Shown: piece by piece, positions 49,105-57,958 of the stretch
Numbering within the stretch: the stretch's first letter is position 1
Layout of the letters: every line of letters begins with the position of its first letter
DNA from: Acidobacteriota bacterium
Lineage (GTDB): Bacteria > Acidobacteriota > Vicinamibacteria > Vicinamibacterales > UBA2999
Reading direction: 5' to 3'
Length of the DNA: 64,000 bases
NCBI GenBank assembly: GCA_020851835.1
Contig: JADZBZ010000167.1
Span: 1 to 64,000 of the forward strand
The notes under the pieces: generated by a model
Told to the model about the DNA's origin: nothing
Databases searched by the model: none
The model's input: the letters and a program-made list of their open reading frames with translations, nothing else
Program-made: the position numbers and the translations under genes

Positions 49105-49659
49105 ATGCATTTAACAATCCACACGTTGGAGTCGGCGCCTGATGAGGCCAAGGACCTGTTGAAGGCGGCCCACGATCGATTCGGATTCCTGCCCAACCTG
49201 CTCGGCGAGCTGGCGGGATCGCCGCCCGCGCTCGAGGCCTACTTGACGCTCGGCCGTTTGCTGGAAGAGACGTCATTGACGCGCCAGGAGCAGCAGGTCG
49301 TGCTGGCCGCCGCGAGCGTGGCGAACAACTGCAAGTACTGCGTGGCGGCGCACACCGCGGGTCTGAAAGCCGCGGGCCTGGCTGAAGATCAGATCGAGGC
49401 GCTTCGCAGCGGGCGCGCGCTCGCCGACCCCAGCCTGGAAGCGGTACGGTCTCTGACGGCGGCCGTGGTCGGAAGTCGTGGATGGGTGGGCGAGACCGAG
49501 CTGCGGAGTTTTCTGGACGCAGGTCACACGAAGGAGCAGGTCCTCGAGGTGCTGCTCGGGGTCGCCATGAAGACGCTGAGCAACTACACGAACCATGTGG
49601 CCCACACGCCGCTCGACGCGGCGCTCGAGGCGTTCGCCTGGGAAGCCGTGCGGGCCTGA
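49105..49659 (+). CDS. AhpD-like carboxymuconolactone decarboxylase-family protein
   Basis: This 184-aa all-helical protein has the AhpD peroxidase motif NNCKYCVAAHTAGLKAAGL (Cys-x2-Cys-x3-His, about residues 74-81). AhpD-like proteins reduce peroxides or recycle peroxiredoxins through this thiol pair. The start ATG 49105 has AGAGGAG upstream. It heads an operon with a second fructose-bisphosphatase, pgl and ppgK, linking peroxide defence with NADPH supply. Confidence 0.88.
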   Translation: MHLTIHTLESAPDEAKDLLKAAHDRFGFLPNLLGELAGSPPALEAYLTLGRLLEETSLTRQEQQVVLAAASVANNCKYCVAAHTAGLKAAGLAEDQIEALRSGRALADPSLEAVRSLTAAVVGSRGWVGETELRSFLDAGHTKEQVLEVLLGVAMKTLSNYTNHVAHTPLDAALEAFAWEAVRA

Positions 49660-49723
49660 CGGGCGTGCGCCTTGACCCTCGAACGCTTGCTCGGCGACAG
49701 GCTGCCCGCACCGGCCGCGGCCA

Positions 49724-50743
49724 ATGACAACGATCCCGAGGGCCCGGCTATCGGACGGCGGCGCGATGACGCTGTCGCGACACATCCTGGAGTCGCAGCG
49801 GCAGGCGCCGCGCGCGCGCGGCGAGCTCTCGGTCCTGCTCCTGCAGCTCGCGTTCGCCGGCAAGATCTTCTCGCACGCACTCCGCCGGTCCGCACTCGAT
49901 GGCCGTCTCGGACCGACCGGCGACCGCAACGTCCAGGGCGAGGCCACGAAGCAACTCGACGTGTTCGGCAACAACACGATCGTCGAGGCGTTCGCCCGGA
50001 GCGAGCTGGTGGCCGCGATCGTGTCGGAGGAACTGGACGAGCCGCGCGAGATCGCGTGCGGCGAGCGGGCGAGCTACGTGCTGTGCGTGGATCCGCTGGA
50101 CGGCTCGTCCAACAGCGACGTCAATGGCGTGGTCGCGACGATCTTCGGCGTCTATCGGCCGCCCCGCGAGAATGGCGCCGAGGCCAGCCTGGCGCGCGTG
50201 CGGTCAGGCCGCGACCAGGTCGCCGCCGGCTACATCATGTACGGTCCGAGCACGATCTTCGTCTACACGACAGGCAGCGGCGTGCACGGCTTCACCCTCG
50301 ATCACGATATCGGGGAATTCCTGCTGACCCATCCACAGATGGAGTGCCCGCCGCACGGCCCCTACTACGCCGCGAACCTGGCAAACCTGCAGGACTGGGA
50401 CGCGGGCGCGCAGGAGTACGTCCGGCATCTGGCGGCGGGCCTCGATCGCACTTACTCGCTCCGCTACTCGGGCGCGCTGGTGGCCGATGTCCACCGCAGC
50501 CTGCTCGAAGGAGGGATTTATCTGTATCCCGCGGATCGGCAGCATCCCTCCGGCAAACTCCGCCTCGCCTACGAGTGCGCGCCGCTGGCGTTCGTCCTGG
50601 AGCAGGCGGGCGGCGCCGCCAGCACCGGAACGTCGGCGGTGCTCGACGCGCCGTTTGAGTCCATCCATCAGCGTGTCCCGTTCGCGGGGGGCAGCCGCGA
50701 CGAGGTCGCGATGCTGGAGCGGTTCACCCGTGATCGCCGCTGA
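49724..50743 (+). CDS. fbp: Class I fructose-1,6-bisphosphatase (copy 2)
   Basis: This 339-aa protein is collinear with the copy at 36692: MTLSRHILESQ, then NVQGEATKQLDVFGNNT, then CVDPLDGSSNSDVNG, then YPADRQHPSGKLRLAYECAP. The start could also be ATG 49766 (325 aa), which aligns with the family start. Two class I enzymes under copies of one promoter signal suggest strong gluconeogenic recycling of triose phosphate when the regulon is on. Its end overlaps pgl by 14 bases. Confidence 0.92.
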   Translation: MTTIPRARLSDGGAMTLSRHILESQRQAPRARGELSVLLLQLAFAGKIFSHALRRSALDGRLGPTGDRNVQGEATKQLDVFGNNTIVEAFARSELVAAIVSEELDEPREIACGERASYVLCVDPLDGSSNSDVNGVVATIFGVYRPPRENGAEASLARVRSGRDQVAAGYIMYGPSTIFVYTTGSGVHGFTLDHDIGEFLLTHPQMECPPHGPYYAANLANLQDWDAGAQEYVRHLAAGLDRTYSLRYSGALVADVHRSLLEGGIYLYPADRQHPSGKLRLAYECAPLAFVLEQAGGAASTGTSAVLDAPFESIHQRVPFAGGSRDEVAMLERFTRDRR

Positions 50744-51473
50744 CCTGCGCGTGTTCGCGGACGCCGGCGCGGTGGCCAGCGCCGCGGCGCGCGAGGTCGC
50801 GCGCGTGCTTGGGGCGGCCGTGCGACGCCATGGGTCGGCGTCAATGGCGCTGGCGGGCGGCCAGACGCCGCGCGGGCTCTATCGGTGCCTCGCGCTCGAT
50901 CACCGCGACGACACGCTCTGGGATCGCGTGGATGTCTATTGGGGCGACGAGCGCGACGTCCTGCACGATGACCACCGCAGCAACTACCGAATGGCGCGCG
51001 AATCGCTGCTCGACCACGTGGCGGTGCGGCCCGAACGCGTGCATCCGATGCCCATGTCGCCCGGTGACCCTGACCGGACGGCGGCAGAATACGAACGCAC
51101 CCTGCGCGCGCGGTTCGATGGCGAGTGGCCGCGGTTCGACGTGGTGCTGCTGGGCATTGGCGACGACGGGCACACGGCGTCGCTCTTTCCTCGATCGGCG
51201 GCGCTGGACGAAACCACACGCTGGGTCGTCGCGACGACTGCGCCGACCGAACCGCGCGGCCGGGTGAGCCTCGCGCTCCCGGCCCTCACCCACGCCGCGG
51301 CGATCTTCGTGGTGGACGCCGGACGCTCGAAGGCCGAGGCGCTGCGCTGTGCCCTGATCACCCGTCCAGATCCCAGCTGTCCCGCTTCTTTCATCCGAAC
51401 CGCGCACGCCCCTGTCCTCTGGTGGGTCGATGCCGAGGCGGCCGCGCTTCTCGGCCCGGAGAATCTCCGATGA
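50730..51473 (+). CDS. pgl: 6-phosphogluconolactonase
   Basis: This 247-aa protein of the NagB/SOL family has SMALAGGQTPRGLYRCLA near 38, VDVYWGDERDVLHDDHRSN near 67-85, and LLGIGDDGHTASLFP near 141-155; the last holds the catalytic His. It hydrolyses 6-phosphogluconolactone between Zwf and Gnd. Start is GTG 50730 inside the end of fbp. It overlaps ppgK by four bases (ATGA). Zwf and Gnd sit 10 kb away in another operon with the same promoter signal. Confidence 0.94.
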   Translation: MIAADLRVFADAGAVASAAAREVARVLGAAVRRHGSASMALAGGQTPRGLYRCLALDHRDDTLWDRVDVYWGDERDVLHDDHRSNYRMARESLLDHVAVRPERVHPMPMSPGDPDRTAAEYERTLRARFDGEWPRFDVVLLGIGDDGHTASLFPRSAALDETTRWVVATTAPTEPRGRVSLALPALTHAAAIFVVDAGRSKAEALRCALITRPDPSCPASFIRTAHAPVLWWVDAEAAALLGPENLR

Positions 51474-52246
51474 CGCGCACACCGTCAGTCTCCCGCAGTC
51501 GGCGCGCACGGGCTCGCGCCGTCCCGCGCACACTGGCCATCGACGTCGGCGGCACGGGGTTGAAGGCGGCCATCCTCGATCCGGTCGGCAGGCTCGTGGG
51601 CGACCGCGTGCGCGTGCCGACTCCCGCGCGATGTCCGCCGGCGGTTCTGGTACGCGCCGTACGCGATTTGGTGGCACCGCTGGGCCCGTACGACCGCGTC
51701 TCGGTGGGCTTTCCTGGAGTCGTTCGGGACGGTGTGGTGCGGACCGCGCCGAACTTCGGCAGCGCGCGGTGGCAAGGGTTCGACCTGGCGCGCGCGCTCA
51801 CCCGCGCGTTGAAGCGACCCGTCCGCGTGCTCAACGATGCGGAGGTGCAGGGGCTCGCCGTGATCTCCGGAAAGGGCGTCGAGCTGGTCGTCACGCTGGG
51901 CACCGGCGTCGGCAGCGCGCTGTTCCGCGACGGGATACTGATGCCGCATTTCGAGCTGTCACAGCATCCCGTGCACGGCCACCGCACCTACGACGAATAC
52001 CTGGGCGACCGGGCTCGCAAACGAGTGGGGAGGCGCAAGTGGACGCGCCGCGTCCGCAGGGTCATTCGCATTCTGGAGACCGTCTTCAACTACGACCGGC
52101 TGCACATTGGAGGCGGCAACGCGGCGCGTATCGACTTTCGACCGGGCCGTCGCGTACGTTTGGTCGACAATGCGGCGGGCCTGCTGGGAGGAGTGGCGCT
52201 GTGGCGCTCTCACCCCACCGCGCAGGCGTGGCGGGGACCCCGTTGA
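51470..52246 (+). CDS. ppgK: Polyphosphate glucokinase (ROK family)
   Basis: This 258-aa protein has the phosphate motif IDVGGTGLKAAILD near 25 and SVGFPGVVRDGVV near 78. The LNDAEVQGLAV catalytic-Asp region lies near 122, and VVTLGTGVGSALFRDG near 140. The lengths and the LSQHPVHGHRTYDEYLGD stretch are characteristic of polyphosphate-dependent glucokinases, which use polyP and/or ATP. It would phosphorylate glucose released by the GH15/GH133/GH63 enzymes of the window. Last gene of the AhpD-like operon. Confidence 0.9.
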   Translation: MTRTPSVSRSRRARARAVPRTLAIDVGGTGLKAAILDPVGRLVGDRVRVPTPARCPPAVLVRAVRDLVAPLGPYDRVSVGFPGVVRDGVVRTAPNFGSARWQGFDLARALTRALKRPVRVLNDAEVQGLAVISGKGVELVVTLGTGVGSALFRDGILMPHFELSQHPVHGHRTYDEYLGDRARKRVGRRKWTRRVRRVIRILETVFNYDRLHIGGGNAARIDFRPGRRVRLVDNAAGLLGGVALWRSHPTAQAWRGPR

Positions 52247-52302
52247 GGCGCCTCCGATGCCTCACCGCCGGCCGCCGGCGAGCGGCCGCCTCCTTTACGC
52301 CC

Positions 52303-52330
52303 CGTAATATGCCGGGCGCTGCACGCACTC
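52303..52330 (+). promoter_or_regulatory. ECF-type promoter, site O (arsenosugar operon)
   Basis: CGTAAT at 52303-52308, 16 bases, GCACTC at 52325-52330, then 99 bases to the arsM ATG. Confidence 0.6.
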
Positions 52331-52429
52331 ATTCTTAGGTCGAGGTGTGAACGGCTCGTCTGGGCGGAGCCGGGCATCGCGCGCGATTGCCGGCTGCCTC
52401 AACTGGACGCGCCTTTGGAGGAGAGAAAC

Positions 52430-53608
52430 ATGACCGTGTTGACAGACCGCGAGCTCGACGTCGACGAGGCCGTGCACAGCAGGTATTCCGACGCCGCTCT
52501 GGCCCGGGCACCTGAGCTCTGCTGTCCGGTGTCCTACGATTCCGGCCTGCTCGCCGCGATCCCTGAGGACGTGCTGGCGCGGGACTACGGGTGCGGGGAT
52601 CCGACGCGCCACCTGCGGCCCGGTGAAACGGTGCTCGACCTCGGCTCGGGCTCCGGCAAGGTGTGTTTTATCGCGAGTCAACTCGTCGGACCCGCCGGAC
52701 GCGTGCTCGGCGTGGACGTGAACGACGACATGCTGGCGCTCGCCAGGCGCAGCGCGCCGCTTGTCGCTCAACACACCGGCTACGCCAATGTCACCTTCGG
52801 CAAGGCTCGCATCCAGGACCTCGCCCTTGATCTGGATTGTCTCGGGACGTACCTCGCCGCTCGTCCGGTCCGGTCTTCCGCGGATCTCGATCGTCTCGAT
52901 GCGGAACTCAGACGCCTTCGCGCGGAGTCGCCGTTGGTGGCCGACGGGTCGGTCGACGTGGTGCTCTCGAACTGCGTGCTGAACCTGGTCCGGCCGGAAG
53001 ACAAGTCGCGACTGTTTGCCGAAGTATTTCGTGTCCTCAGGAGAGGGGGGCGCGCCGTGATCTCGGACATCGTGTCCGACGAAGACGTCCCGTCCCACAT
53101 GCAGCAGGACTCGGACTTGTGGACCGGTTGCATCTCGGGCGCGTTTCGCGAGGACTGCTTCCTCGAGGCTTTCGAGACCGCCGGCTTTCATGGCATCGCC
53201 GTCGCGGCAAGGTCGGAGGTGCCGTGGCGCACGGTCAAGGGCATCGAGTTCCGCAGCGTCACGGTCATCGCTCACAAAGGCAAGCAGGGTCCGTGCCTGG
53301 ATCACAAGCAGTCCGTCATCTATCGCGGACCGTTCCGTGAGGTCACCGACGATGACGGCCACGTGCTGCGGCGAGGCGTGCGAACGGCGGTCTGCGCCAA
53401 GACGTTCAACATCTTCGCGCGCGAGCCGTACCGGTCGCATGTGGACCTGGTCGAGCCGCGGGTTCCTGTCGCGGCCGAGGATGCTCGGTCGTTTCCGTGT
53501 GCGAAGGGCGCCCTGATTCGCGATCCCCGCGAGACCAAGGGCGAGGGGTACGACGTGACGACGGCACCGAGCGGTGCGACGTGCTCGCCAGACGGGGGGT
53601 GCTGCTGA
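52430..53608 (+). CDS. arsM: Arsenite S-adenosylmethionine methyltransferase, arsenosugar type
   Basis: This 392-aa protein has the SAM motif VLDLGSGSGKVCF near 68-80. Cysteines at 31/32 (CCPVSYD), 55 (GCGDPT), 182 (SNCVLNLV) and 234 (WTGCISGAF) match the four As-binding positions of ArsM. The C-terminal domain ends in a Cys-rich tail (SPDGGCC) as in ArsM of arsenosugar operons. It methylates As(III). ATG 52430 has GGAGGAG directly upstream. It overlaps arsS (TGATG). Confidence 0.93.
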   Translation: MTVLTDRELDVDEAVHSRYSDAALARAPELCCPVSYDSGLLAAIPEDVLARDYGCGDPTRHLRPGETVLDLGSGSGKVCFIASQLVGPAGRVLGVDVNDDMLALARRSAPLVAQHTGYANVTFGKARIQDLALDLDCLGTYLAARPVRSSADLDRLDAELRRLRAESPLVADGSVDVVLSNCVLNLVRPEDKSRLFAEVFRVLRRGGRAVISDIVSDEDVPSHMQQDSDLWTGCISGAFREDCFLEAFETAGFHGIAVAARSEVPWRTVKGIEFRSVTVIAHKGKQGPCLDHKQSVIYRGPFREVTDDDGHVLRRGVRTAVCAKTFNIFAREPYRSHVDLVEPRVPVAAEDARSFPCAKGALIRDPRETKGEGYDVTTAPSGATCSPDGGCC

Positions 53609-54630
53609 TGTCCCGGACGGCTGCTCTTCAGACCGCGACGGCTCCGGAGGCCGTCGGCACGCCGGGCTTCGCACGAACGCTCACGGGGGCGGGCCTCGCG
53701 CCCCTCACGCGTGGCCACGTCACGACGCTGCAGGTCAACGTCGGCCGGTTGTGCAACCTGGCGTGTCATCACTGCCACGTCGAGGCCGGGCCGCGCGAGA
53801 CCGACGTCATGCCGGCGCCCGTGGCGGCGCGCATCGTGGACCTGCTGGATCTGAACCCCGGCATCGAGATCCTGGATCTCACCGGGGGCGCCCCGGAAAT
53901 GAACCCGAGCTTCCGCCATCTCGTTCGTGAAGCGCGGCGGCGGCAGCGGCGGGTCATCGACCGCTGCAATCTCACCATCCTGCTCGATCCCCGCTTCGAC
54001 GACTTGCCGGAATTCTTCGCCGCTCAGCAGGTCCACGTGGTCGCCAGCCTGCCGTGCTACACGGCGGAAAACGTCGACAGCCAGCGGGGGCGCGGGGTGT
54101 TCCATGAGAGCGTCGAGGCTTTGAGGCGGTTGAACGCCCTGGGATATGGTCGCCCGGACTCCGATCTCCGATTGGACCTGGTCTACAACCCGCTCGGGCC
54201 GTCCCTGCCGCCGCCACAGTCGGCTCTGGAGGCGACGTACCGCGAGGAACTCGGCCGCCTGTTCGGCATCGAGTTCCACCAACTGCTGACAATCACGAAC
54301 ATGCCGATCCGCCGGTTCGCCTGGACCCTCGAGCGGAGCGGCCAGACGGAGGCGTACATGAGCCTGCTCGTCAATCATTTCAATCCCGCCACGGTGGCGG
54401 GCCTGATGTGCCGGACTTTGGTGAGCGTCGGCTTCGACGGACGCCTGTACGACTGCGATTTCAACCAGATGCTGGGGCTGCCGATCGGCGGCGCGGCACA
54501 AGCGGCGCCGCGAACGGTGTGGGACGTCGACGCTCTCGATGTCCTGACGGGACGCGCGATCGCGACCGGCCGCCATTGCTTCGGGTGCACGGCCGGCGCG
54601 GGGTCGAGTTGCTCCGGAGCGCTCCTGTGA
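53608..54630 (+). CDS. arsS: Arsenosugar biosynthesis radical SAM protein ArsS
   Basis: This 340-aa protein has the radical SAM cluster motif RLCNLACHHC (C49, C53, C56), then DLTGGAPEMNP and the DUF3641 C-terminal domain with CDFNQMLGLPI. The tail CFGCTAGAGSSCSGALL is typical of ArsS; in some relatives a tail Cys is selenocysteine, here it is Cys. It is thought to attach a 5'-deoxyadenosyl group to dimethylarsenic on the way to arsenosugars. It is coupled to arsM and to the transporter gene. Confidence 0.93.
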   Translation: MSRTAALQTATAPEAVGTPGFARTLTGAGLAPLTRGHVTTLQVNVGRLCNLACHHCHVEAGPRETDVMPAPVAARIVDLLDLNPGIEILDLTGGAPEMNPSFRHLVREARRRQRRVIDRCNLTILLDPRFDDLPEFFAAQQVHVVASLPCYTAENVDSQRGRGVFHESVEALRRLNALGYGRPDSDLRLDLVYNPLGPSLPPPQSALEATYREELGRLFGIEFHQLLTITNMPIRRFAWTLERSGQTEAYMSLLVNHFNPATVAGLMCRTLVSVGFDGRLYDCDFNQMLGLPIGGAAQAAPRTVWDVDALDVLTGRAIATGRHCFGCTAGAGSSCSGALL

Positions 54631-55784
54631 TCGTGGCGATTGTGCTCATCGGGATCGCGGGCCTGCTGGCCTACGCGAACGGCGCGAACGACGTCTCGAA
54701 GGGGATCGCCACGCTTGTGGGCAGCGGCGTCACCGACTACCGACGGGCCATGGCGTGGGGCGCGATGTGGACCGGCGCCGGGGCGGTGCTGGCCACGTTT
54801 GTGACGGGTGCCATGCTGGCGACTTTCGGGAGCGGTCTGCTGACGTCCGGTGCGGCGCCGACCGTGCCCATGGCCGTGGCGTCGATCGGCGGCGCCTCGG
54901 CGTGCGTGCTCCTGGCCACGCGGTTCGGGTTGCCGGTCTCGACCACGCACGCCATCGTGGGCGCGATCGTGGGCGCCGCGCTTGCCGCCTACGGATCGAC
55001 GCACATCGCCTGGTCCGTCCTCGGCGCGCGCGTCGCGCTGCCGCTGGCTGCCAGCCCGATTGTCGCGATGAGCGCTTCGTGGCTGATCTTGCGGGGCGTC
55101 GGGCGCGTGATGGGACCCGCGACGTCGTCGGCCGATTGCGTGTGCATGACGGCGAACGTGCAGCCGGCGGCCGTGATCGCTCCGGCCGCCGTCCTCTCGT
55201 ACGCGACGCCCGCGATGGACGTGGCCGTGTCGTACGGTCACGCCGACGATTGCGCCCAGGCGCATCCGGCGGCGTGGCGGCTGACGGGCGATCATCTCCA
55301 TTGGTTGTCCAGCGGCGCCGTGAGCTTCGCGCGCGGATTGAACGACACGCCGAAGATCGTCGCGCTCGTGCTGGCCGTGGCGGCGTTGATGCCGGCCCGG
55401 AGAATCGCACCCTGGCATCTGTTCGGGGTGGTCGCGTTCGCCATGGTCGCCGGCAGCCTGCTGGCGGGGCGGCGCGTGACGAAGTTCCTGGCGGAGGACG
55501 TGACGTCGATGACCCACCGCGATGGTCTGACGGCCAACGTCGTGACCGCGGCGCTCGTGGTCGCCGGCGCCGTGCACGGTCTGCCCATGTCCACGACGCA
55601 CGTGGCCTCCGGGGGCATCATCGGTGCAGGCGTCGATCGGGGTTCGATCGTCTGGGATACCGCCAGGAAGATGGCGCTCGCGTGGGTGATAACCGTCCCG
55701 GCGGCCGCCCTGCTCGCCGTCGTCATCTACGCGTTGACCACGGCCACCGGCGCGCACTGGCTGGCGCTCGGAGCCAGAGGGTGA
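54627..55784 (+). CDS. PiT-family inorganic phosphate-type transporter
   Basis: This 385-aa membrane protein has two Pit signatures: YANGANDVSKGIATLVGS near 14-31 and FARGLNDTPKIVALVLA near 232-248. The duplicated GLPVSTTHAIVGAIVG (near 105) and GLPMSTTHVASGGIIG (near 317) motifs are also present. Pit proteins carry phosphate and, by mimicry, arsenate. A place between arsS and later arsenosugar genes suggests import of arsenate or export of a product. Start GTG overlaps arsS (GTGA); the same overlap links it to the next gene. Confidence 0.9.
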   Translation: MIVAIVLIGIAGLLAYANGANDVSKGIATLVGSGVTDYRRAMAWGAMWTGAGAVLATFVTGAMLATFGSGLLTSGAAPTVPMAVASIGGASACVLLATRFGLPVSTTHAIVGAIVGAALAAYGSTHIAWSVLGARVALPLAASPIVAMSASWLILRGVGRVMGPATSSADCVCMTANVQPAAVIAPAAVLSYATPAMDVAVSYGHADDCAQAHPAAWRLTGDHLHWLSSGAVSFARGLNDTPKIVALVLAVAALMPARRIAPWHLFGVVAFAMVAGSLLAGRRVTKFLAEDVTSMTHRDGLTANVVTAALVVAGAVHGLPMSTTHVASGGIIGAGVDRGSIVWDTARKMALAWVITVPAAALLAVVIYALTTATGAHWLALGARG

Positions 55785-56509
55785 GACGGTGGATCAAGGC
55801 GGCTGCCCTTGTGGCCTTGGCGTCCCTGGCCGTCGAGGCCGCCATCGCGTTTCCCATCGGTCGCCACGTGGATCAGATTGTCGAGTGGATTCGCGCGGCG
55901 GGTCCGGCTGGGGTCCTGGCGTATGCCGGGATCTATGTGCTGGCCGCCGTGCTGATGTTGCCGGGGTCGGCATTGACCGCCGCGGCCGGACTCGCGTACG
56001 GGCCGTGGTGGGGCGTGGCGCTCGTCTCGCCGGTCAGCGTGGCCGCCGCCACGCTGTCGTTCGTCCTGGGACGCACCCTCGCGCGGCCGTGGGTAGCGAG
56101 GCGCATCGAGGCCGATCCCAGATTTCGCGCGATCGATGCCGCAGTCGCTCGGCAGGGGTTCAAGATCGTGCTGCTGCTCCGGCTCTCTCCGGTCTTTCCG
56201 TTCAATGTGCTCAATTACGCGCTGGGCCTGACGGGCGTCCGGCTGCGCCATTACGTGCTGGCGTCCTTCCTTGGCATGCTGCCTGGCACGTTTCTCTACG
56301 TCTATCTCGGGTCCCTCGTGCGTGACGTCGCCGGGCTCGCGGCCGGCGGCGACGGCGCGGGCGTCGCCCGGCACGTCGCGTCGGCCGTCGGTTTCCTGGC
56401 GACCGTCGCCGTTACGATCTACATCGCCCGCATCGCGCGGCGGGCCCTCGACGAGGAGTTGTCTCGGCCTGCGCCGCGCGTGAGCCGGCCGGTCGGAGAA
56501 GGGCGGTGA
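55781..56509 (+). CDS. TVP38/TMEM64-family membrane protein
   Basis: This 242-aa protein has about five hydrophobic segments. The VTT-domain signature is LPGSALTAAAGLAYGPWWG near 60-78, then RLSPVFPFNVLNYALGLTGV near 137-156 and FLGMLPGTFLYVYLGS near 164. The family are probable lipid scramblases or transporters. In arsenosugar operons such a gene may handle a lipid-linked or exported product; that is inference. It starts at GTG overlapping the transporter stop. Confidence 0.88.
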   Translation: MRRWIKAAALVALASLAVEAAIAFPIGRHVDQIVEWIRAAGPAGVLAYAGIYVLAAVLMLPGSALTAAAGLAYGPWWGVALVSPVSVAAATLSFVLGRTLARPWVARRIEADPRFRAIDAAVARQGFKIVLLLRLSPVFPFNVLNYALGLTGVRLRHYVLASFLGMLPGTFLYVYLGSLVRDVAGLAAGGDGAGVARHVASAVGFLATVAVTIYIARIARRALDEELSRPAPRVSRPVGEGR

Positions 56510-57240
56510 CCAAGGCCAGGCGGGCGCACGTGACGTGGGAGCCGGACGAGTGGCCCGATCGCACGGCGACGTCGCGCATCGCGCTGTGCGTGTTCGCAAA
56601 GCCTCCGCGTGCGGGACACGCGAAGACGCGGCTTGCGACGGCGATAGGCGACGGGCTGGCCGCGGAATTGGCGCGGGCGTTCGTCCTGGACACATGGGCG
56701 CTCGTTAGTGGCATGCCCTGGGCGGATCCGATCCTGGCCACGACCGACGCCGCCGATCCCGTTTGGGCTGCGCTGCCTGGGACGCGCGTGTGGCCTCAAG
56801 GGGACGGCGACCTCGGCGATCGCATGGAACGCGTGCTGCGCCAGGCGCTCGCGAGCTATCCCGCGGCGATCATTGTCGGTACCGACATTCCCGGACTTCC
56901 TGTCGAGCACCTCGACGCCGCGCGAGTCGGTCTCTCGGCGGCCGACGCCGTGATTGGCCCCTGCGAGGACGGCGGCTTCTACCTTGTGGGGAGCCGGCGG
57001 TGCCCACCCGGGCTGTTCGATCAGATTCCGTGGGGTACCGATCTGGCGTACGCGCGAACGGAGGAACGGCTTCGGAACGTCGGGCTTTCCTTGATCCGGA
57101 CGCCGTCGTGGTTCGACGTCGACCGTCCCGAGGATCTGAACCGCCTTCGCGCACTGGGGGATTCGCTGCGCAAGAGGGCGCCCGCAACAGCACGAGTGCT
57201 TGAACGAGTGACCGCCGGCGTTCGCGGTGAGGCGTCATGA
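56506..57240 (+). CDS. TIGR04282-type glycosyltransferase (arsenosugar-associated)
   Basis: This 244-aa GT-A-like protein of the DUF2064 group has ALCVFAKPPRAGHAKTRLA near 27-45. GTDIPGLPVEHLDAA lies near 126, and GPCEDGGFYLVGSRR near 150, a set of motifs that identifies the family. It is found next to ArsS in many genomes and is thought to glycosylate an arsenosugar intermediate. GTG start; four-base overlaps link it to both neighbours. Confidence 0.9.
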   Translation: MTKARRAHVTWEPDEWPDRTATSRIALCVFAKPPRAGHAKTRLATAIGDGLAAELARAFVLDTWALVSGMPWADPILATTDAADPVWAALPGTRVWPQGDGDLGDRMERVLRQALASYPAAIIVGTDIPGLPVEHLDAARVGLSAADAVIGPCEDGGFYLVGSRRCPPGLFDQIPWGTDLAYARTEERLRNVGLSLIRTPSWFDVDRPEDLNRLRALGDSLRKRAPATARVLERVTAGVRGEAS

Positions 57241-57929
57241 CGGATCGGCTGTCGGTGGTGATCCCGGTCCTCAATGAAGCGGGCCGCATCGGCGGTCAAC
57301 TCGCTCGACTTGCAACCTTGCCCGGGATTCACGACATCGTCGTGGCCGATGGCGGCAGCACCGATGGGACCGTCGAGATCGTTCGGGCCGCTGGGACAGG
57401 GCGCTTGGTCCATGCCCCGGCTGGCCGCGGACCACAGATGAACGTGGGGGCGCGAGCGGCGACGGGGACCGTGCTGATCTTCCTGCACGCCGACGTCGAG
57501 CTTCCGGCCGACGCCGAGAATCTTGTGGCGGCCGCTTTGTCCGATCCGGCCATCGTCGGCGGCGCCTTCCGCGTCAGGACCGTCTCGGACGGATTCAGGG
57601 GCTGGCCGGAGAAGTGGTTATGGCTCGCCGACCTCCGGTCCCGCTACGCGCGGCTGCCGTACGGCGACCAGGCCGTCTTCGTGCGGCGAGAGGTGTTCGA
57701 CAGGCTGGGTGGATTCGCGCCGCTGCCGTTGTTCGAAGACGTCGAGTTCGCTCGGCGCCTGCGGCGGGCCGGGCGCCTCCGAATCCTGCCGGCGGCAGTT
57801 CGAGTGTCGGGGCGGCGATTCATGGTGCGCCCCTACGCATCCGGCGTACTGATGAATCTCCTGCCGGCGCTGTTCCGGCTCGGCGTGCCGGCGACTACGC
57901 TCGCTCGTCTCTACGGGCAGGTGCGATGA
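57237..57929 (+). CDS. TIGR04283-type glycosyltransferase (second copy)
   Basis: This 230-aa protein shows the same motif order as the copy at 21337: VVIPVLNEAGRI, VADGGSTDGTVEIV, LHADVELPAD, then LRSRYARLPYGDQAVFVRRE and a final LGVPATTLARLYGQVR. It closes the operon arsM-arsS-pit-TVP38-TIGR04282-TIGR04283, in which every junction overlaps by one to four bases. The copies differ in the middle: here RYARLPYGDQ, at 21337 ENDPANTSFYGDN. They may therefore use different acceptors. Confidence 0.9.
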   Translation: MTDRLSVVIPVLNEAGRIGGQLARLATLPGIHDIVVADGGSTDGTVEIVRAAGTGRLVHAPAGRGPQMNVGARAATGTVLIFLHADVELPADAENLVAAALSDPAIVGGAFRVRTVSDGFRGWPEKWLWLADLRSRYARLPYGDQAVFVRREVFDRLGGFAPLPLFEDVEFARRLRRAGRLRILPAAVRVSGRRFMVRPYASGVLMNLLPALFRLGVPATTLARLYGQVR

Positions 57930-57958
57930 AGCGAACGCGGTCTTGGTGAGGTGAACAC

